NCBI GenBank assembly: GCA_039922875.1
Contig: JBDTDV010000059.1
Location: 1-15,926, forward strand
Reading direction: 5' to 3'
Source of the DNA: JBDTDV01 sp039922875
Lineage (GTDB): Bacteria; Actinomycetota; Actinomycetes; Actinomycetales; Microbacteriaceae
DNA length: 15,926 nucleotides
The number at the start of each line of letters is the position of its first letter. The stretch's first letter is position 1. The notes below the pieces were generated by a model that was not told the origin of the DNA, made no database searches, and saw only the letters and a list, made by a program, of their open reading frames with translations. Below, piece after piece: positions 7,139 through 14,861 of this stretch. The position numbers and the translations under genes are program-made.

Positions 7139-8284
7139 ATCGTCGGTTTCAGCGCTCCCGCCGTGGTGGACACGCCGATCGGACTCGCTGAGCCGACCGT
7201 GGCTGCCACCCCAGCGCAGCGCAATGATTTCGGCCGCGACCGACACCGCGGTCTCCTCCGGAGTGCGGCCGCCGAGGTCCAACCCGATAGGGCTGGTCAA
7301 CCGGGCCAACTGGGTGTCGTCCAGGCCGGCATCTCGCAGGCGCACCAGGCGGTCCTCGTGGGTCTTTCGCGACCCCATCGCCCCGATGTAGACCGGCCGG
7401 TCGGCGTCCTCCAGGCGCAGCGCGATATCGAGCACGGGTACGTCGAACTTCGGGTCGTGGGTGAGCACGCACAGCACCGTGCGCGAATCGATCCGGCCCT
7501 CGTCGATCTGCTGCTGCAGGTACAGGTGAGGCCAGGAAACCACCACCTCGTCGGCGCTGGGGAACCTGGCCCGGGTCGCGAAGATCGGCCGTGCGTCGCA
7601 GACGGTCACGTGAAAGCCGAGGAACGCGCCCTGCCGCGCGACGGCCGCGGCGAAGTCGATCGCCCCGAACACGATCATCCGCGGTTTAGGCTGGAAGGAC
7701 GCCACGAAGACGCGCATCCCGGTGTCCATCCGCTGGCCCTCGGCGCCATACATCTGCACCGCGGTCGAGCCTGCCGCCAGCAGGCCGCGGGCGTCGTCGG
7801 TCACCGCCTCATCGGCCCTCGGCAAGCCGAGGGAACCCTGCGCCGAATCGGGTCGGACGATCAGCCGGCGCCCCAACCAGCTGGGATCCGGATGTTCGAT
7901 CACGGTCGCCAGCGCGACCGGATGGCCGGCGACGATATCGGCGGCGACCTCATCGAACTCGGGGAACCGCTCCCGGGACACCGGCTCCACGAAGACGTCG
8001 ATGATTCCGCCGCAGGTCAGGCCGACCGCGAAGGCGTCATCGTCACTGAAGCCATACCGCTGCAGCACCGGGGTGCCGGAGGTCATCACCGACTGGCAGA
8101 GTTCATACAGTGCGCCCTCGACGCAACCTCCGGACACCGAGCCTGCCACGGTGCCGTCGGCGGTGACCAGCATCGACGCGCCGGGCGGCCGAGGTGCCGA
8201 GCGGATCGTGTGCACGACAGTGCCGATGCCGACGGTCTCCCCGTTCTTCCAAGACTCAAGCAGTTCGCCCAATACCTCACGCAT
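7130..8284 (-). CDS. coxI: XdhC/CoxI-family molybdenum hydroxylase maturation protein
   Basis: XdhC/CoxI proteins bind and sulfurylate the Mo-cofactor and insert it into xanthine dehydrogenase-type apo-enzymes. The 384-aa product has the N-terminal XdhC/CoxI domain with SAPRPPGASMLV (29-40), SGGCVEGAL (51-59, Cys54) and GLTCGGIIDVFV (88-99, Cys91). A Rossmann-type C-terminal domain follows from about residue 202 (MIVFGAIDFAAAVA), with VTVCDARPIFATRARFP and the terminal PIGLDLGGRTPEETAVSVA. I chose the ATG at 8284 because MREVLGELLE is the usual family start. A GTG at 8296, overlapping the coxE stop (GTGA), would add four residues. A 12-bp direct repeat at this junction makes the start uncertain. 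It ends the sufU-coxDEI block, and its last codons carry the coxS repeat. The role is inferred from family and context. Confidence 0.87.
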   Translation of the reverse strand: MREVLGELLESWKNGETVGIGTVVHTIRSAPRPPGASMLVTADGTVAGSVSGGCVEGALYELCQSVMTSGTPVLQRYGFSDDDAFAVGLTCGGIIDVFVEPVSRERFPEFDEVAADIVAGHPVALATVIEHPDPSWLGRRLIVRPDSAQGSLGLPRADEAVTDDARGLLAAGSTAVQMYGAEGQRMDTGMRVFVASFQPKPRMIVFGAIDFAAAVARQGAFLGFHVTVCDARPIFATRARFPSADEVVVSWPHLYLQQQIDEGRIDSRTVLCVLTHDPKFDVPVLDIALRLEDADRPVYIGAMGSRKTHEDRLVRLRDAGLDDTQLARLTSPIGLDLGGRTPEETAVSVAAEIIALRWGGSHGRLSESDRRVHHGGSAETDDLL

Positions 8285-8303
8285 CAGGGATCTCACGCAT
8301 CAG
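8276..8303. repeat. 12-bp direct repeat at the coxE/coxI junction
   Basis: CTCACGCATCAG occurs at 8276-8287 and again at 8292-8303, four bases apart. On the coding strand it places CTGATGCGTGAG twice, giving two identical-looking ATG contexts 16 nt apart. Only the downstream one (ATG at 8284) is in the coxI frame; the upstream one (8300) opens a seven-codon frame. It looks like a small local duplication of the translation start region. Confidence 0.5.
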
Positions 8304-9420
8304 CAACCATCTCCAATAGATCGGCGAAAGCGGCCAGAGAATGGCCGGCGACAAGTCCATCCAGGTACGGCAGCGCGGCGACGATGCCTCCCTGAATGGG
8401 AGCATACCCAGTCTTGCCCCGGTGCGGGTTGGACCAGATCACGGCGTGCGCCAACCGGTGCAGCCGAGCCATTTGTGCCCCAAGCAGTGCGGGATCGCCG
8501 GTCTCCCAGCCGTCGCTGGCAATCACGGTGACCGCAGCACGCACCAGCCCGCGCTGGCCCCAGCGGTTCAGAAACTCCCTCAACCCGTCGCCGAGCCTCG
8601 TCCCACCTGACCAGTCCGGCACCGTCTGGCCGGCGATCAGCAACGCCTGCTCCGGGTCCCGCAACCGCATCGGCAGGGTCACTCTGGTCAGTGCGGTGCC
8701 CAGGGTGAACACCTCCGTGCTGCGTGGTGCCGCCGACACCACGCGGTGGGCCAGCCGCAGCAGGCTATCCGCGTAGGGCTCCATCGAGCCGGAGATGTCG
8801 ATCAGGAAGACGATCCGCCGGGGGCGGTTCCGCGCCTGCCGGTAGCGCAGTGGGCCCGGCTCGCCGGCTCGACGCAACTGCTCCCGCACCGTTTTGGCCG
8901 CATCGACATCCCCCCAGCGCGACGGTCTGCGGCGCAGGCTGTGCCGTAGTGGGATCCGGACCCGCAACCCGGCGAACAGATGTTCCAGGGCCCGGCGCTC
9001 GGTGGCAGACAGGGTCGCGATGTCGCGATGCCGCAGCGATTCTTCTCGGCTGGCGAGAACGGCGACCAGTTGATCCTCCCCGGCCGGCGCGTCGTCATCG
9101 CCGCCGGTCAGGTCGGCCTGTCCTACGGACCGCGGGGCGCTCTTGCGCCGGCCCGTGCGGGTGGTCTCGGTGGTGAACCACCGCGCGAAGGTCTTGTCGT
9201 AGAGGACGATGTCATCCGGGCTCGCGCACAGCGTCGCCCGGCCGGCCCAGTACACATGCGCACGCTCGCCCGCATCCAGACGCACCGCGGCATCCACGAA
9301 CGCCTGGGTGCGATCCGGCCCGACCGACAGGCCGGCCGCGCGCAGCGCATGGGCGAACCCGACGAACAGCCCGACGGCGTCACGGTCGACCGGAGCCGTG
9401 TCGGCTTCCTGGGCGGTCAT
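8293..9420 (-). CDS. coxE: CoxE-type VWA-domain protein
   Basis: CoxE proteins carry a von Willebrand A domain and act with the MoxR ATPase CoxD in maturing the active site of CO dehydrogenase-type enzymes. The 375-aa product has an N-terminal helical half, a charged linker (about 85-120), and a VWA domain from about residue 202. The metal-ion site starts FLIDISGSM, with the DxSxS motif at Asp208, Ser210 and Ser212. It continues with TLGTALTRVT and the ASDGWETGDP strand-loop that supplies the last acidic MIDAS residue. There is no signal peptide or membrane helix, so it is cytoplasmic. The ATG at 9420 overlaps the coxD stop (ATGA). Tight pairing with the ATPase gene is typical of MoxR-VWA chaperone pairs. 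Confidence 0.88.
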   Translation of the reverse strand: MTAQEADTAPVDRDAVGLFVGFAHALRAAGLSVGPDRTQAFVDAAVRLDAGERAHVYWAGRATLCASPDDIVLYDKTFARWFTTETTRTGRRKSAPRSVGQADLTGGDDDAPAGEDQLVAVLASREESLRHRDIATLSATERRALEHLFAGLRVRIPLRHSLRRRPSRWGDVDAAKTVREQLRRAGEPGPLRYRQARNRPRRIVFLIDISGSMEPYADSLLRLAHRVVSAAPRSTEVFTLGTALTRVTLPMRLRDPEQALLIAGQTVPDWSGGTRLGDGLREFLNRWGQRGLVRAAVTVIASDGWETGDPALLGAQMARLHRLAHAVIWSNPHRGKTGYAPIQGGIVAALPYLDGLVAGHSLAAFADLLEMVADA

Positions 9421-10307
9421 GGCGTCAGCATGGTATCCAACGCCTCGCGCACCCGTTCGGTGTCTTCTCGATACTTGCACACCGCTCCGATGGTGGCGGC
9501 TGCCGACTCCAGATCAAGCTCGGTGGTGCCCAGCTGATGCAGCGCTCGCGCCCAGTCCAGAGTCTCAGCAACTCCCGGCGGCTTGAGCATCTCGCCACGC
9601 AACCGCAACTCCTGCACCACCCGGGCCACCTGCTCGGCCAGCCGCGCATTGACCTCGGGCAGCCTGGATCGCAGGATCTCGATCTCTCTGGCCAGACCTG
9701 GATGCTCGATCCAGTGATAGAGGCAACGCCGTTTCAGGGCGTCGTGCAGTTCGCGGGTGCGGTTGGAGGTGAGAATGACGATCGGCGGCGTGCTGGCGGT
9801 AATGGTACCCAGCTCCGGAATGGTGACCTGATTGGTGGAGAGCACCTCGAGCAGGAACGCCTCGAACTCGTCGTCAGCGCGGTCGATTTCATCGACCAGC
9901 AGCACCGCCGGGCTTTCCCGCAACGCACGCAGGATCGGGCGAGCCAACAGGAACCGCTCGTCGAACAGCGATTGTTCCAATTGTTCGGTGCCGGTCGCGG
10001 TGGCCTGCGCCGCGCCGGAGGCCTCCACAGTGCGAAGGTGCAGGATCTGCCGGGTGAAGTCCCAGTCGTACAGCGCCTGGGTGGAGTCGATGCCCTCGTA
10101 GCACTGCAGCCGGATCAGCGGGATCTGCAGCGACTGCGAGAGCGCCTCGGCCAACGCCGTTTTGCCGGTGCCGGGCTCTCCCTCCAGCAGTAGCGGCCGT
10201 TGCATGGCGAGTGCGAGGTAGGTGATGGTGGCCAGACCATCGTCGGCCAGGTAACCGACGGACTGTAGTCGGGTGCTCACCTCGTGCGCGGAAGCGGGGG
10301 TAATCAT
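9417..10307 (-). CDS. coxD: CoxD/MoxR-type AAA+ ATPase
   Basis: This MoxR-family AAA+ chaperone is associated with inserting sulfur and metal into the active site of CO dehydrogenase-type enzymes, using ATP. The 296-aa product shows Walker A GEPGTGKT (43-50), Walker B VLLVDEIDRAD (from about 135, with Asp139-Glu140), sensor-1 region ILTSNRTRELHDALKRRC with the likely arginine finger, and a C-terminal lid domain. There is no membrane segment. The ATG at 10307 overlaps the sufU stop by 4 nt (ATGA); a longer frame to 10367 lies within sufU and is not used. Its stop in turn overlaps coxE. The family is certain; coxD rather than another MoxR gene follows from the adjacent coxE and coxSLM. Confidence 0.9.
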   Translation of the reverse strand: MITPASAHEVSTRLQSVGYLADDGLATITYLALAMQRPLLLEGEPGTGKTALAEALSQSLQIPLIRLQCYEGIDSTQALYDWDFTRQILHLRTVEASGAAQATATGTEQLEQSLFDERFLLARPILRALRESPAVLLVDEIDRADDEFEAFLLEVLSTNQVTIPELGTITASTPPIVILTSNRTRELHDALKRRCLYHWIEHPGLAREIEILRSRLPEVNARLAEQVARVVQELRLRGEMLKPPGVAETLDWARALHQLGTTELDLESAAATIGAVCKYREDTERVREALDTMLTP

Positions 10308-10774
10308 GCGTCGTGCTCGATCGAGGCCAAGGCGTTCTCCAACGCGACCCAGGCCAGCATGGCGCACTTGATTCTCGACACGTAGCGGGATGCACCGGCG
10401 AGCGCGACGGCATCGCCGAGTACCTCCGGGTCTCCTGCAAGGGTTCCCTCCGAATGCATGACCTCACGAAACGCGTCAACGCGCTGATGAAGTTGCGCGA
10501 GACTCAGGCAATCCACCAAATCGTGCAGCATCGATGCCGATGCCTGCGAGATCGCGCAGCCGCGGCCATCCCAGCTCACGGACTGAACAATCGCGCCCGC
10601 TCCGGCCGACTCCCGATCGGCGAAATGCAGACAGAGCGTGATTTCATCCCCACACGTGGGATTGATCTGATGGGAGGAAGCTGCGGCGCCCTCGCGTAGT
10701 CCACTCCCGTGTCTTTCCTTCGCGTGGTCCATGATCACTTGCTGATAGAGGCTACCGAGTTCCGCATCGAACAT
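10304..10774 (-). CDS. sufU: SufU-type Fe-S cluster assembly / sulfur transfer protein, at the head of the cox maturation block
   Basis: SufU accepts sulfur from the cysteine desulfurase SufS and supports Fe-S cluster assembly by SufBCD. The 156-aa product starts MFDAELGSLYQQVIMDHAKE and keeps the Zn/active-site set: NPTCGDEI (Cys41, Asp43), GRGCAISQASASM (Cys73) and RIKCAMLAWVALE (Cys137). It has the insert between the second and third cysteines that separates SufU from IscU (about 105-125). No sufS, sufB, sufC or sufD lies beside it. Instead its stop overlaps the coxD start, so it is translationally coupled to cox maturation genes. There is no Shine-Dalgarno, but a -10-like TAGTCT ends six nt before the ATG, suggesting a leaderless mRNA. 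It could be the genome's only SufU or a cox-dedicated paralogue. Confidence 0.88.
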   Translation of the reverse strand: MFDAELGSLYQQVIMDHAKERHGSGLREGAAASSHQINPTCGDEITLCLHFADRESAGAGAIVQSVSWDGRGCAISQASASMLHDLVDCLSLAQLHQRVDAFREVMHSEGTLAGDPEVLGDAVALAGASRYVSRIKCAMLAWVALENALASIEHDA

Positions 10775-10780
10775 GAGCCA

Positions 10781-10786
10781 AGACTA
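10781..10786 (-). promoter_or_regulatory. Candidate -10 box of a leaderless sufU-coxDEI transcript
   Basis: The minus strand reads TAGTCT TGGCTC ATG. TAGTCT fits the TAnnnT consensus of actinobacterial -10 boxes, and its six-nt distance to the ATG would put the first transcribed base on or next to the start codon. No Shine-Dalgarno is present. No good -35 is visible in the GC-rich 20 nt upstream, so the call rests on the -10 and its spacing. Confidence 0.45.
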
Positions 10787-10945
10787 CGCCCGGGCGGCCG
10801 CAAACCGCCGCTCAGACCGATGCGGAGAGCGCCGCTGGATAGGCATTGGCCCTGTCCGCCGGACCAACCCGGTCCAGCAGCTGGGTAACTCGTCGCCGGG
10901 CGACCGTCTTGCTCGCTTCCCCATTCTCACGTGTTGGGGTTATCC

Positions 10946-10971
10946 CGCAGCCAGCCCCGGCTTCGGCTGCG
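10946..10971 (-). terminator. Hairpin flanked by two CACGTG palindromes, downstream of the membrane protein gene
   Basis: CGCAGCC (10946-10952) pairs with GGCTGCG (10965-10971). CACGTG palindromes occur on both sides (10928-10933 and 10974-10979) and could pair with each other. Lying 10 nt beyond the stop of the membrane protein gene, it may terminate that transcript. There is no T-tract. The twin CACGTG sites, about 155-205 nt upstream of sufU, could alternatively be protein-binding sites. The rest of 10787-10945 shows nothing recognisable. Confidence 0.3.
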
Positions 10972-10980
10972 ATCACGTGT

Positions 10981-11472
10981 TCATGGTCGATCTAGCTCTG
11001 CCAGGCGCCGGTCGGTGGCCCGTCGGGCGGCAAGAGCCCAGAACGGTGTCGCGATCGCGGCGAGGATGAAGATGACAATCAATATGATCGCTTGGACCCG
11101 TTCCGCGGGTGTGGCACCGACCAGCACCCAGGCCGACACTGCGGCCAACAGGATGAAGAGGATCGGCCCCAACCATATGGTGATGGATTGGCCGCGCCGG
11201 CGACGCTCCAACCCGGGCCGCGTCTGCGGTGTACTGGCGCGGCCGGTGGGCAGGCCGTTTCGCTGCCGCCGTTGGCCCAACGCCGTGGTCATACCGCCAA
11301 CGAACAGGCCGACACCAGCGTAACTGATCAGCAGACGCCCATCCAGAGGTTTGCCCTGGATCAGGCCGAAAACCAGGGCTGCGACAAAGAAGATCGCGGC
11401 TGAAATCAAAGCCCGATAGGTGCCCGCGTAACGGCCTGGGCCCGGCTCCGGGATTGGAGTTGATTGAGACAT
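10981..11472 (-). CDS. Hypothetical four-helix integral membrane protein
   Basis: I do not recognise this family. The 163-aa product has a Pro-rich hydrophilic N-terminus (MSQSTPIPEPGPG) and four hydrophobic segments at about residues 20-39, 46-66, 97-119 and 125-149. Between the second and third is a strongly basic loop (GQRRQRNGLP to ERRRRGQS, about 66-95), and the tail is charged (RRATDRRLAELDRP). By the positive-inside rule, the basic central loop and C-terminus are probably cytoplasmic. No catalytic or binding motif is seen. The ATG at 11472 is preferred because GAAGGA stands five nt upstream; a longer frame to 11565 adds a Cys/Arg-rich extension with no protein character. It is separated from sufU by about 200 nt and a hairpin, and is divergent from the MFS gene, so it is probably monocistronic. 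Confidence 0.75.
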   Translation of the reverse strand: MSQSTPIPEPGPGRYAGTYRALISAAIFFVAALVFGLIQGKPLDGRLLISYAGVGLFVGGMTTALGQRRQRNGLPTGRASTPQTRPGLERRRRGQSITIWLGPILFILLAAVSAWVLVGATPAERVQAIILIVIFILAAIATPFWALAARRATDRRLAELDRP

Positions 11473-11572
11473 CGTCTTCCTTCTTTCCTTCGAACGCCGA
11501 CAGACGCCCGACTGCAGTGGCCTTGCGAACGCCTTTGTGCACACCCAAATGCGTTTCACCATCACTCTAGAG

Positions 11573-11955
11573 CACGCATTACAATAGTTTTCTTGGCCTT
11601 TATTGGGGGCTGGGAGGACCCGTCAGGCAAAAGTAGGCGGCGATGAGTGTGAAATTCGGCGTCGACCGAGGCAAAGCGCTGCCCCCGGAAGGCAAAGATG
11701 GAGCAATCTGAAAGCCAGCGCTATCCCGTTGGTCGGACACGTTAGGCACTGAGGTGCTCGTAAGAAGGTGCCGATGTCGTTGAGTAATCTGGAGGATCCG
11801 ATTTCCACATTCCGCCCGATGTGCCCAACACGTCCGCCGGCAGCGCCGCCGAGCACTTCCTCACCACCAGTGATGCGACAGCGGTTGAACACGGTCTCGG
11901 CGAACAGACACATCGAGGAATCGCCGGATACTCGGCGAGTAGTCGTGTTGGACCA
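11573..11955. other. Intergenic region between divergent membrane protein and MFS genes
   Basis: About 380 nt carry no gene I can support. The MFS frame is open upstream to a GTG at 11821, but the extra 45 residues have no hydrophobic or domain character. A 22-codon frame at 11643-11711 (starting MSVKFGVDRG) has no support beyond its start and stop. The part around 11570-11610 is locally AT-rich (TTACAATAGTTTTCTTGG), a plausible place for divergent promoters, but no hexamer pair is convincing. No repressor gene or clear palindrome is present. Confidence 0.5.
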
Positions 11956-13194
11956 ATGACTCCCGAAGCACCCGCAACCCTGCCACCCCAACCACTTGCC
12001 ACGGGATCGACCTCGTGGACAGGAGTGTTGTCGGTGATGCTCGGCGCGTTCGCCCTCGTGACCAGCGAGTTTCTGCCCGCCAGCCTGCTTTCGCCCATGG
12101 CCGTCGGCCTTCACCTCAGCAACGGAGCGGCAGGCCAGGTGGTGACGGTGACGGCGGTCATCGGCATCATCGCCGGTCCCGCCGTCGGTATCCTCGTTCC
12201 GAGAATGGACCGGCGAACGCTGCTGATCATCCTCACCGTGCTCGCCACGGTGTCGAACCTTGTTGTCGCGGTCACTGGCGCGTTTTGGCTCCTGCTCCTC
12301 GCCCGCCTTCTGCTCGGAGTCGCTGTCTCAGGATTCTGGTCGATGGCACTCGCCGTCACCGCCCAACTCGTGTCGCCAGCCCGCCTGGGCCGCGCGATGA
12401 TGGTGGTGAACACGGGAGTCTCCCTCGCCACTGTCTTCGCCCTACCACTTGGCGCGTTCCTCGGCGGACTCCTCGGATGGCGCGCGGTGTTCCTATTCGC
12501 GGCAGCGGTTTGCGCAATTGCCACAGCGGTAATGCGATTCGCCCTGCCCGGAATCGCCCCTGCGAACACCGCGAATCCGAGGGCACTGTTTTCCACGCTC
12601 CGGGCTCCCGTCATGATCGTCGGTCTCATCGGCACGTGCCTACTCGCGGGCGGACACTTCATGGGATTCACATACATTCGCGTCGGCGCGGCGCAAATCC
12701 CGCAACTCTCGACGGGCAACCTCGCCCTGCTCCTCGCGGTCTTCGGGCTGGGTGGCTTCATCGGCAACCTGCTCGCGGGCCTCGTTGCGGACCGGTGGTT
12801 GCGACCGGCACTGATTGTCTGGGCGTCGCTGCTCGGCGTCGGCGTCGCCGTCTTCGCACTCCTGCCAGGCATCGTGCCGCTCGCCTTCGTCGCCGTCGGG
12901 CTCTGGGGGTTCGCGTTCGGTGGGGTTCCGACCCTCGTGCAGACCTGGGCGGCTCGCGTCGAACCCAACCGCATGGAGGCGGCAGGCAGCCTCGTCGTCG
13001 CGAGCTTACAACTGTCCATCGCGGTCGGCTCGTTGGTCAGCGGCGTGCTCGTCGACGGCCCAGGGATTACCGTCTCACTGGTGGCGGGAGCGATATCGGC
13101 GGTACTCGGTGGGCTGCTGCTCAGCTCTGCGCGGAACCGATCTACACCAGCTCGGGCCACTGCCTCGACTCAGGTCGCCACAGCGCCAGACTGA
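11956..13194 (+). CDS. NepI-like MFS efflux transporter (DHA1 family)
   Basis: This is a 12-helix proton-driven exporter of the major facilitator superfamily. The 412-aa product begins with about 20 hydrophilic residues, and hydrophobic helices fill residues about 20-390. It resembles the purine ribonucleoside exporter NepI of Escherichia coli in the first-helix segment EFLPASLLSPMA, in GQVVTVTA, in GFWSMALAVTAQLV, and in PLGAFLGGLLGWRAVF. It carries a motif-A-like loop VPRMDRRTLL after helix 2. Substrate cannot be read from sequence: nucleosides, sugars or drugs are possible. I chose the ATG at 11956 because it leaves the usual short N-terminus; no good Shine-Dalgarno is present (only TTGGA), and an upstream GTG at 11821 is less likely. 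It is the only plus-strand gene, convergent with the lipoprotein gene, with no regulator beside it. Confidence 0.85.
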   Translation: MTPEAPATLPPQPLATGSTSWTGVLSVMLGAFALVTSEFLPASLLSPMAVGLHLSNGAAGQVVTVTAVIGIIAGPAVGILVPRMDRRTLLIILTVLATVSNLVVAVTGAFWLLLLARLLLGVAVSGFWSMALAVTAQLVSPARLGRAMMVVNTGVSLATVFALPLGAFLGGLLGWRAVFLFAAAVCAIATAVMRFALPGIAPANTANPRALFSTLRAPVMIVGLIGTCLLAGGHFMGFTYIRVGAAQIPQLSTGNLALLLAVFGLGGFIGNLLAGLVADRWLRPALIVWASLLGVGVAVFALLPGIVPLAFVAVGLWGFAFGGVPTLVQTWAARVEPNRMEAAGSLVVASLQLSIAVGSLVSGVLVDGPGITVSLVAGAISAVLGGLLLSSARNRSTPARATASTQVATAPD

Positions 13195-13349
13195 TGCCAG
13201 GATGGCACCGGAAGAACCTGGCTCAATGCGGCGTCTACCATAGCCAGGTCGCTGCGCGATGACGGCGACACCGGCCAGATCGCGTTCAAATAACCGTTTC
13301 GCCGCGCGACCGCGCGCTTGCACAGCCACATTTCTGCTGAAAGCGGTGC

Positions 13350-14549
13350 CTAGGGCAGTGCTTTCACGATTGCGGCAAAAACGGCCGGTGCGGGGCTTGC
13401 GTGGGCATCCGCACCGCCGAAAGGCACATCACTGTTTGTGATGACGATCACCGTCGTATCGGTTTGGTAGTTGTGTTGCAGTGAGGTGGTGTAACCGGGA
13501 ATATCTCCGTCGTGACCCCACCAACCGCCTTTGGCGCCGATGCCGATGCCGTACCCGGCAGTGTCCGAAAACGCGGGCGCGATGTCGCGGATGATCGAAT
13601 CGCGGCGTTGCTGCTGGCTGGCCGCATCCAGGATACCTTTGCCCGTGAACAATGCATTTCCCCACTTGCTCAAGTCCCCCAGTGTGGAAATGACTTCGCC
13701 TGCGGTGAACGCGATCGACGGACTGAAGCCGGTCGCATCCGTTGTCTGCCCGTCCGGCACACCCTGACCGGTCAGCCCGCTCAAATGCGGTGAAGGCATC
13801 GCAGCGGTATTCGTGGGGAAACTGGAGTGAGTCATCTTCAACGGGCCGAAGATCCTGTCCTGGAACACCTGCGCGATCGACTGGCCGGTGACCTGCTGAA
13901 TCACCAGGCCCAACAACACATAATTCGTGTTCGAATACGCCCAACCATGACCCGGCGCGAAGTCAGCTGGCAACCCCGTGACGAAACCGACCAACTCCTG
14001 CGGCGTCCACTGTTTGGTCGGATTCGTGAACACCTGCTGCTGCCATGCCGCCACAGCCGTGTAACTGGGGATACCACTAGTCATATCCGCCAACTGCCGC
14101 AACGTTGCGATATCACCGTTGGGCATCCCCGGCACATATTTGCCGATCGTGTCATCCAGAGACAGCTTGTGTTCATGCACCAGTTGCAACAGGACCGTGG
14201 CCGTCATCGTCTTAGTCAGACTCCCGATCCGGGTCGCATCCGACGCTGTCGGCATCGCAGTCTGACCTTTACCGCTCGTACCGGAAGTACCAATCCAGGT
14301 GCCGTGAGGTGAAACCACCTCCGCGATCACCCCCGGGAAACCGCCCGCCGCACGCGTGTCATCCAAAGCCTTCTGCAAGCTGTTCGCTGTCGCCGAGCCG
14401 AACTGGCCATGCGAGGTCGAGGATGCTGCGCCGCTAGGCGCCGGCGTAGACCCTGAACTCGTGCAACCCGACAGTGCCACCATCGCTAGTACGGCGACGG
14501 CCGCGATCGTACGCACACGCGCAGGCGTCGTGCGGCGTGTGAGATTCAT
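13350..14549 (-). CDS. Lipoprotein serine hydrolase (beta-lactamase class C / D-Ala-D-Ala carboxypeptidase superfamily)
   Basis: This is a secreted, lipid-anchored serine hydrolase of the penicillin-binding fold. The 399-aa product has a positively charged signal peptide with hydrophobic core (about 11-25) and lipobox LSGC, so Cys29 would carry the lipid. A Ser/Pro/Ala-rich linker follows (30-48). The catalytic domain has SLTK (Ser110, Lys113), YSN (Tyr205-Ser206-Asn207) and HDG (346-348) in place of the KTG-type motif, typical of the class C / carboxypeptidase / esterase branch. Candidate substrates are peptidoglycan stem peptides, D-amino acid peptides, beta-lactams or esters; the sequence does not decide. 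The ATG at 14549 has GAGG about 12 nt upstream and fits a signal peptide start. The 13195-13349 stretch to the convergent MFS gene holds nothing I can support. It is probably monocistronic. Confidence 0.87.
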   Translation of the reverse strand: MNLTRRTTPARVRTIAAVAVLAMVALSGCTSSGSTPAPSGAASSTSHGQFGSATANSLQKALDDTRAAGGFPGVIAEVVSPHGTWIGTSGTSGKGQTAMPTASDATRIGSLTKTMTATVLLQLVHEHKLSLDDTIGKYVPGMPNGDIATLRQLADMTSGIPSYTAVAAWQQQVFTNPTKQWTPQELVGFVTGLPADFAPGHGWAYSNTNYVLLGLVIQQVTGQSIAQVFQDRIFGPLKMTHSSFPTNTAAMPSPHLSGLTGQGVPDGQTTDATGFSPSIAFTAGEVISTLGDLSKWGNALFTGKGILDAASQQQRRDSIIRDIAPAFSDTAGYGIGIGAKGGWWGHDGDIPGYTTSLQHNYQTDTTVIVITNSDVPFGGADAHASPAPAVFAAIVKALP

Positions 14550-14768
14550 ATACCTGATTACCTCTTACTATTCCGGCGGGGCCGGTCGAAGGCGACCGAC
14601 CCGTGAGTTTCCTATGCTTGTGAACCAGATTTCGATTTCTCCCACCGCTCATGCGCCCCCCGTTGTCGGAAGTTGGAGGCCAGTGTTGCGACCAGAGGAA
14701 CGCCGATGATCGTGCCCAAAATCGACTGGCCCTCGTATTCACTTATGCGCTCTGCGGCCGTGTCGGGT
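14550..14768. other. Upstream region of the lipoprotein gene; possible decayed reading frame
   Basis: No intact gene is seen. On the minus strand one frame reads AAERISEYEGQSILGTIIGV and then PLVATLASNF, ending with a TAG at 14614-14612. It looks like the hydrophobic C-terminus of a membrane protein, but it has no start codon in a sensible place and runs back through the hairpin at 14769-14802. It may be a gene remnant or chance. A promoter for the lipoprotein gene should lie within 14560-14620, but no convincing hexamer pair is visible. Confidence 0.3.
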
Positions 14769-14802
14769 TGCGGGCCACACGCAGTAACGCGTGTGGCCTG
14801 CA
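14769..14802 (-). terminator. Stable 14-bp hairpin downstream of the wall-anchored protein gene
   Basis: TGCGGGCCACACGC (14769-14782) pairs with 14789-14802 over 14 positions with one G-U wobble, around a six-nt loop. It lies about 60 nt beyond the stop of the minus-strand LAQTG protein gene. No T-tract follows on either strand, but the strength and position favour a transcription terminator. Confidence 0.6.
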
Positions 14803-14861
14803 GCCTTAGGCAGCCTTGGCTTCGCCTGGCCGGTCATCCGTCATGAGGCAACCACCCCGTA

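Noticed and set aside
7163..8395. Plus-strand open frame of 410 codons opposite coxI
   Set aside because: Antisense shadow of the XdhC/CoxI gene, His/Arg/Gly-rich with no family motif.
11643..11711. 22-codon plus-strand frame upstream of the MFS gene
   Set aside because: Too short, no proper ribosome site spacing and no similarity I recognise to a leader peptide.
11821..11955. Upstream GTG start for the MFS gene
   Set aside because: The 45 extra residues lack any signal or helix, and the ATG at 11956 gives the normal length N-terminus.
12111..13160. Minus-strand open frame of 349 codons opposite the MFS gene
   Set aside because: Arg/Pro/Thr-rich composition typical of the complement of a membrane protein gene; the plus-strand MFS protein explains the region.
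13075..13329. 84-codon minus-strand frame between the MFS and lipoprotein genes
   Set aside because: Mostly overlaps the MFS gene end in antisense and has no ribosome site or recognisable motif.
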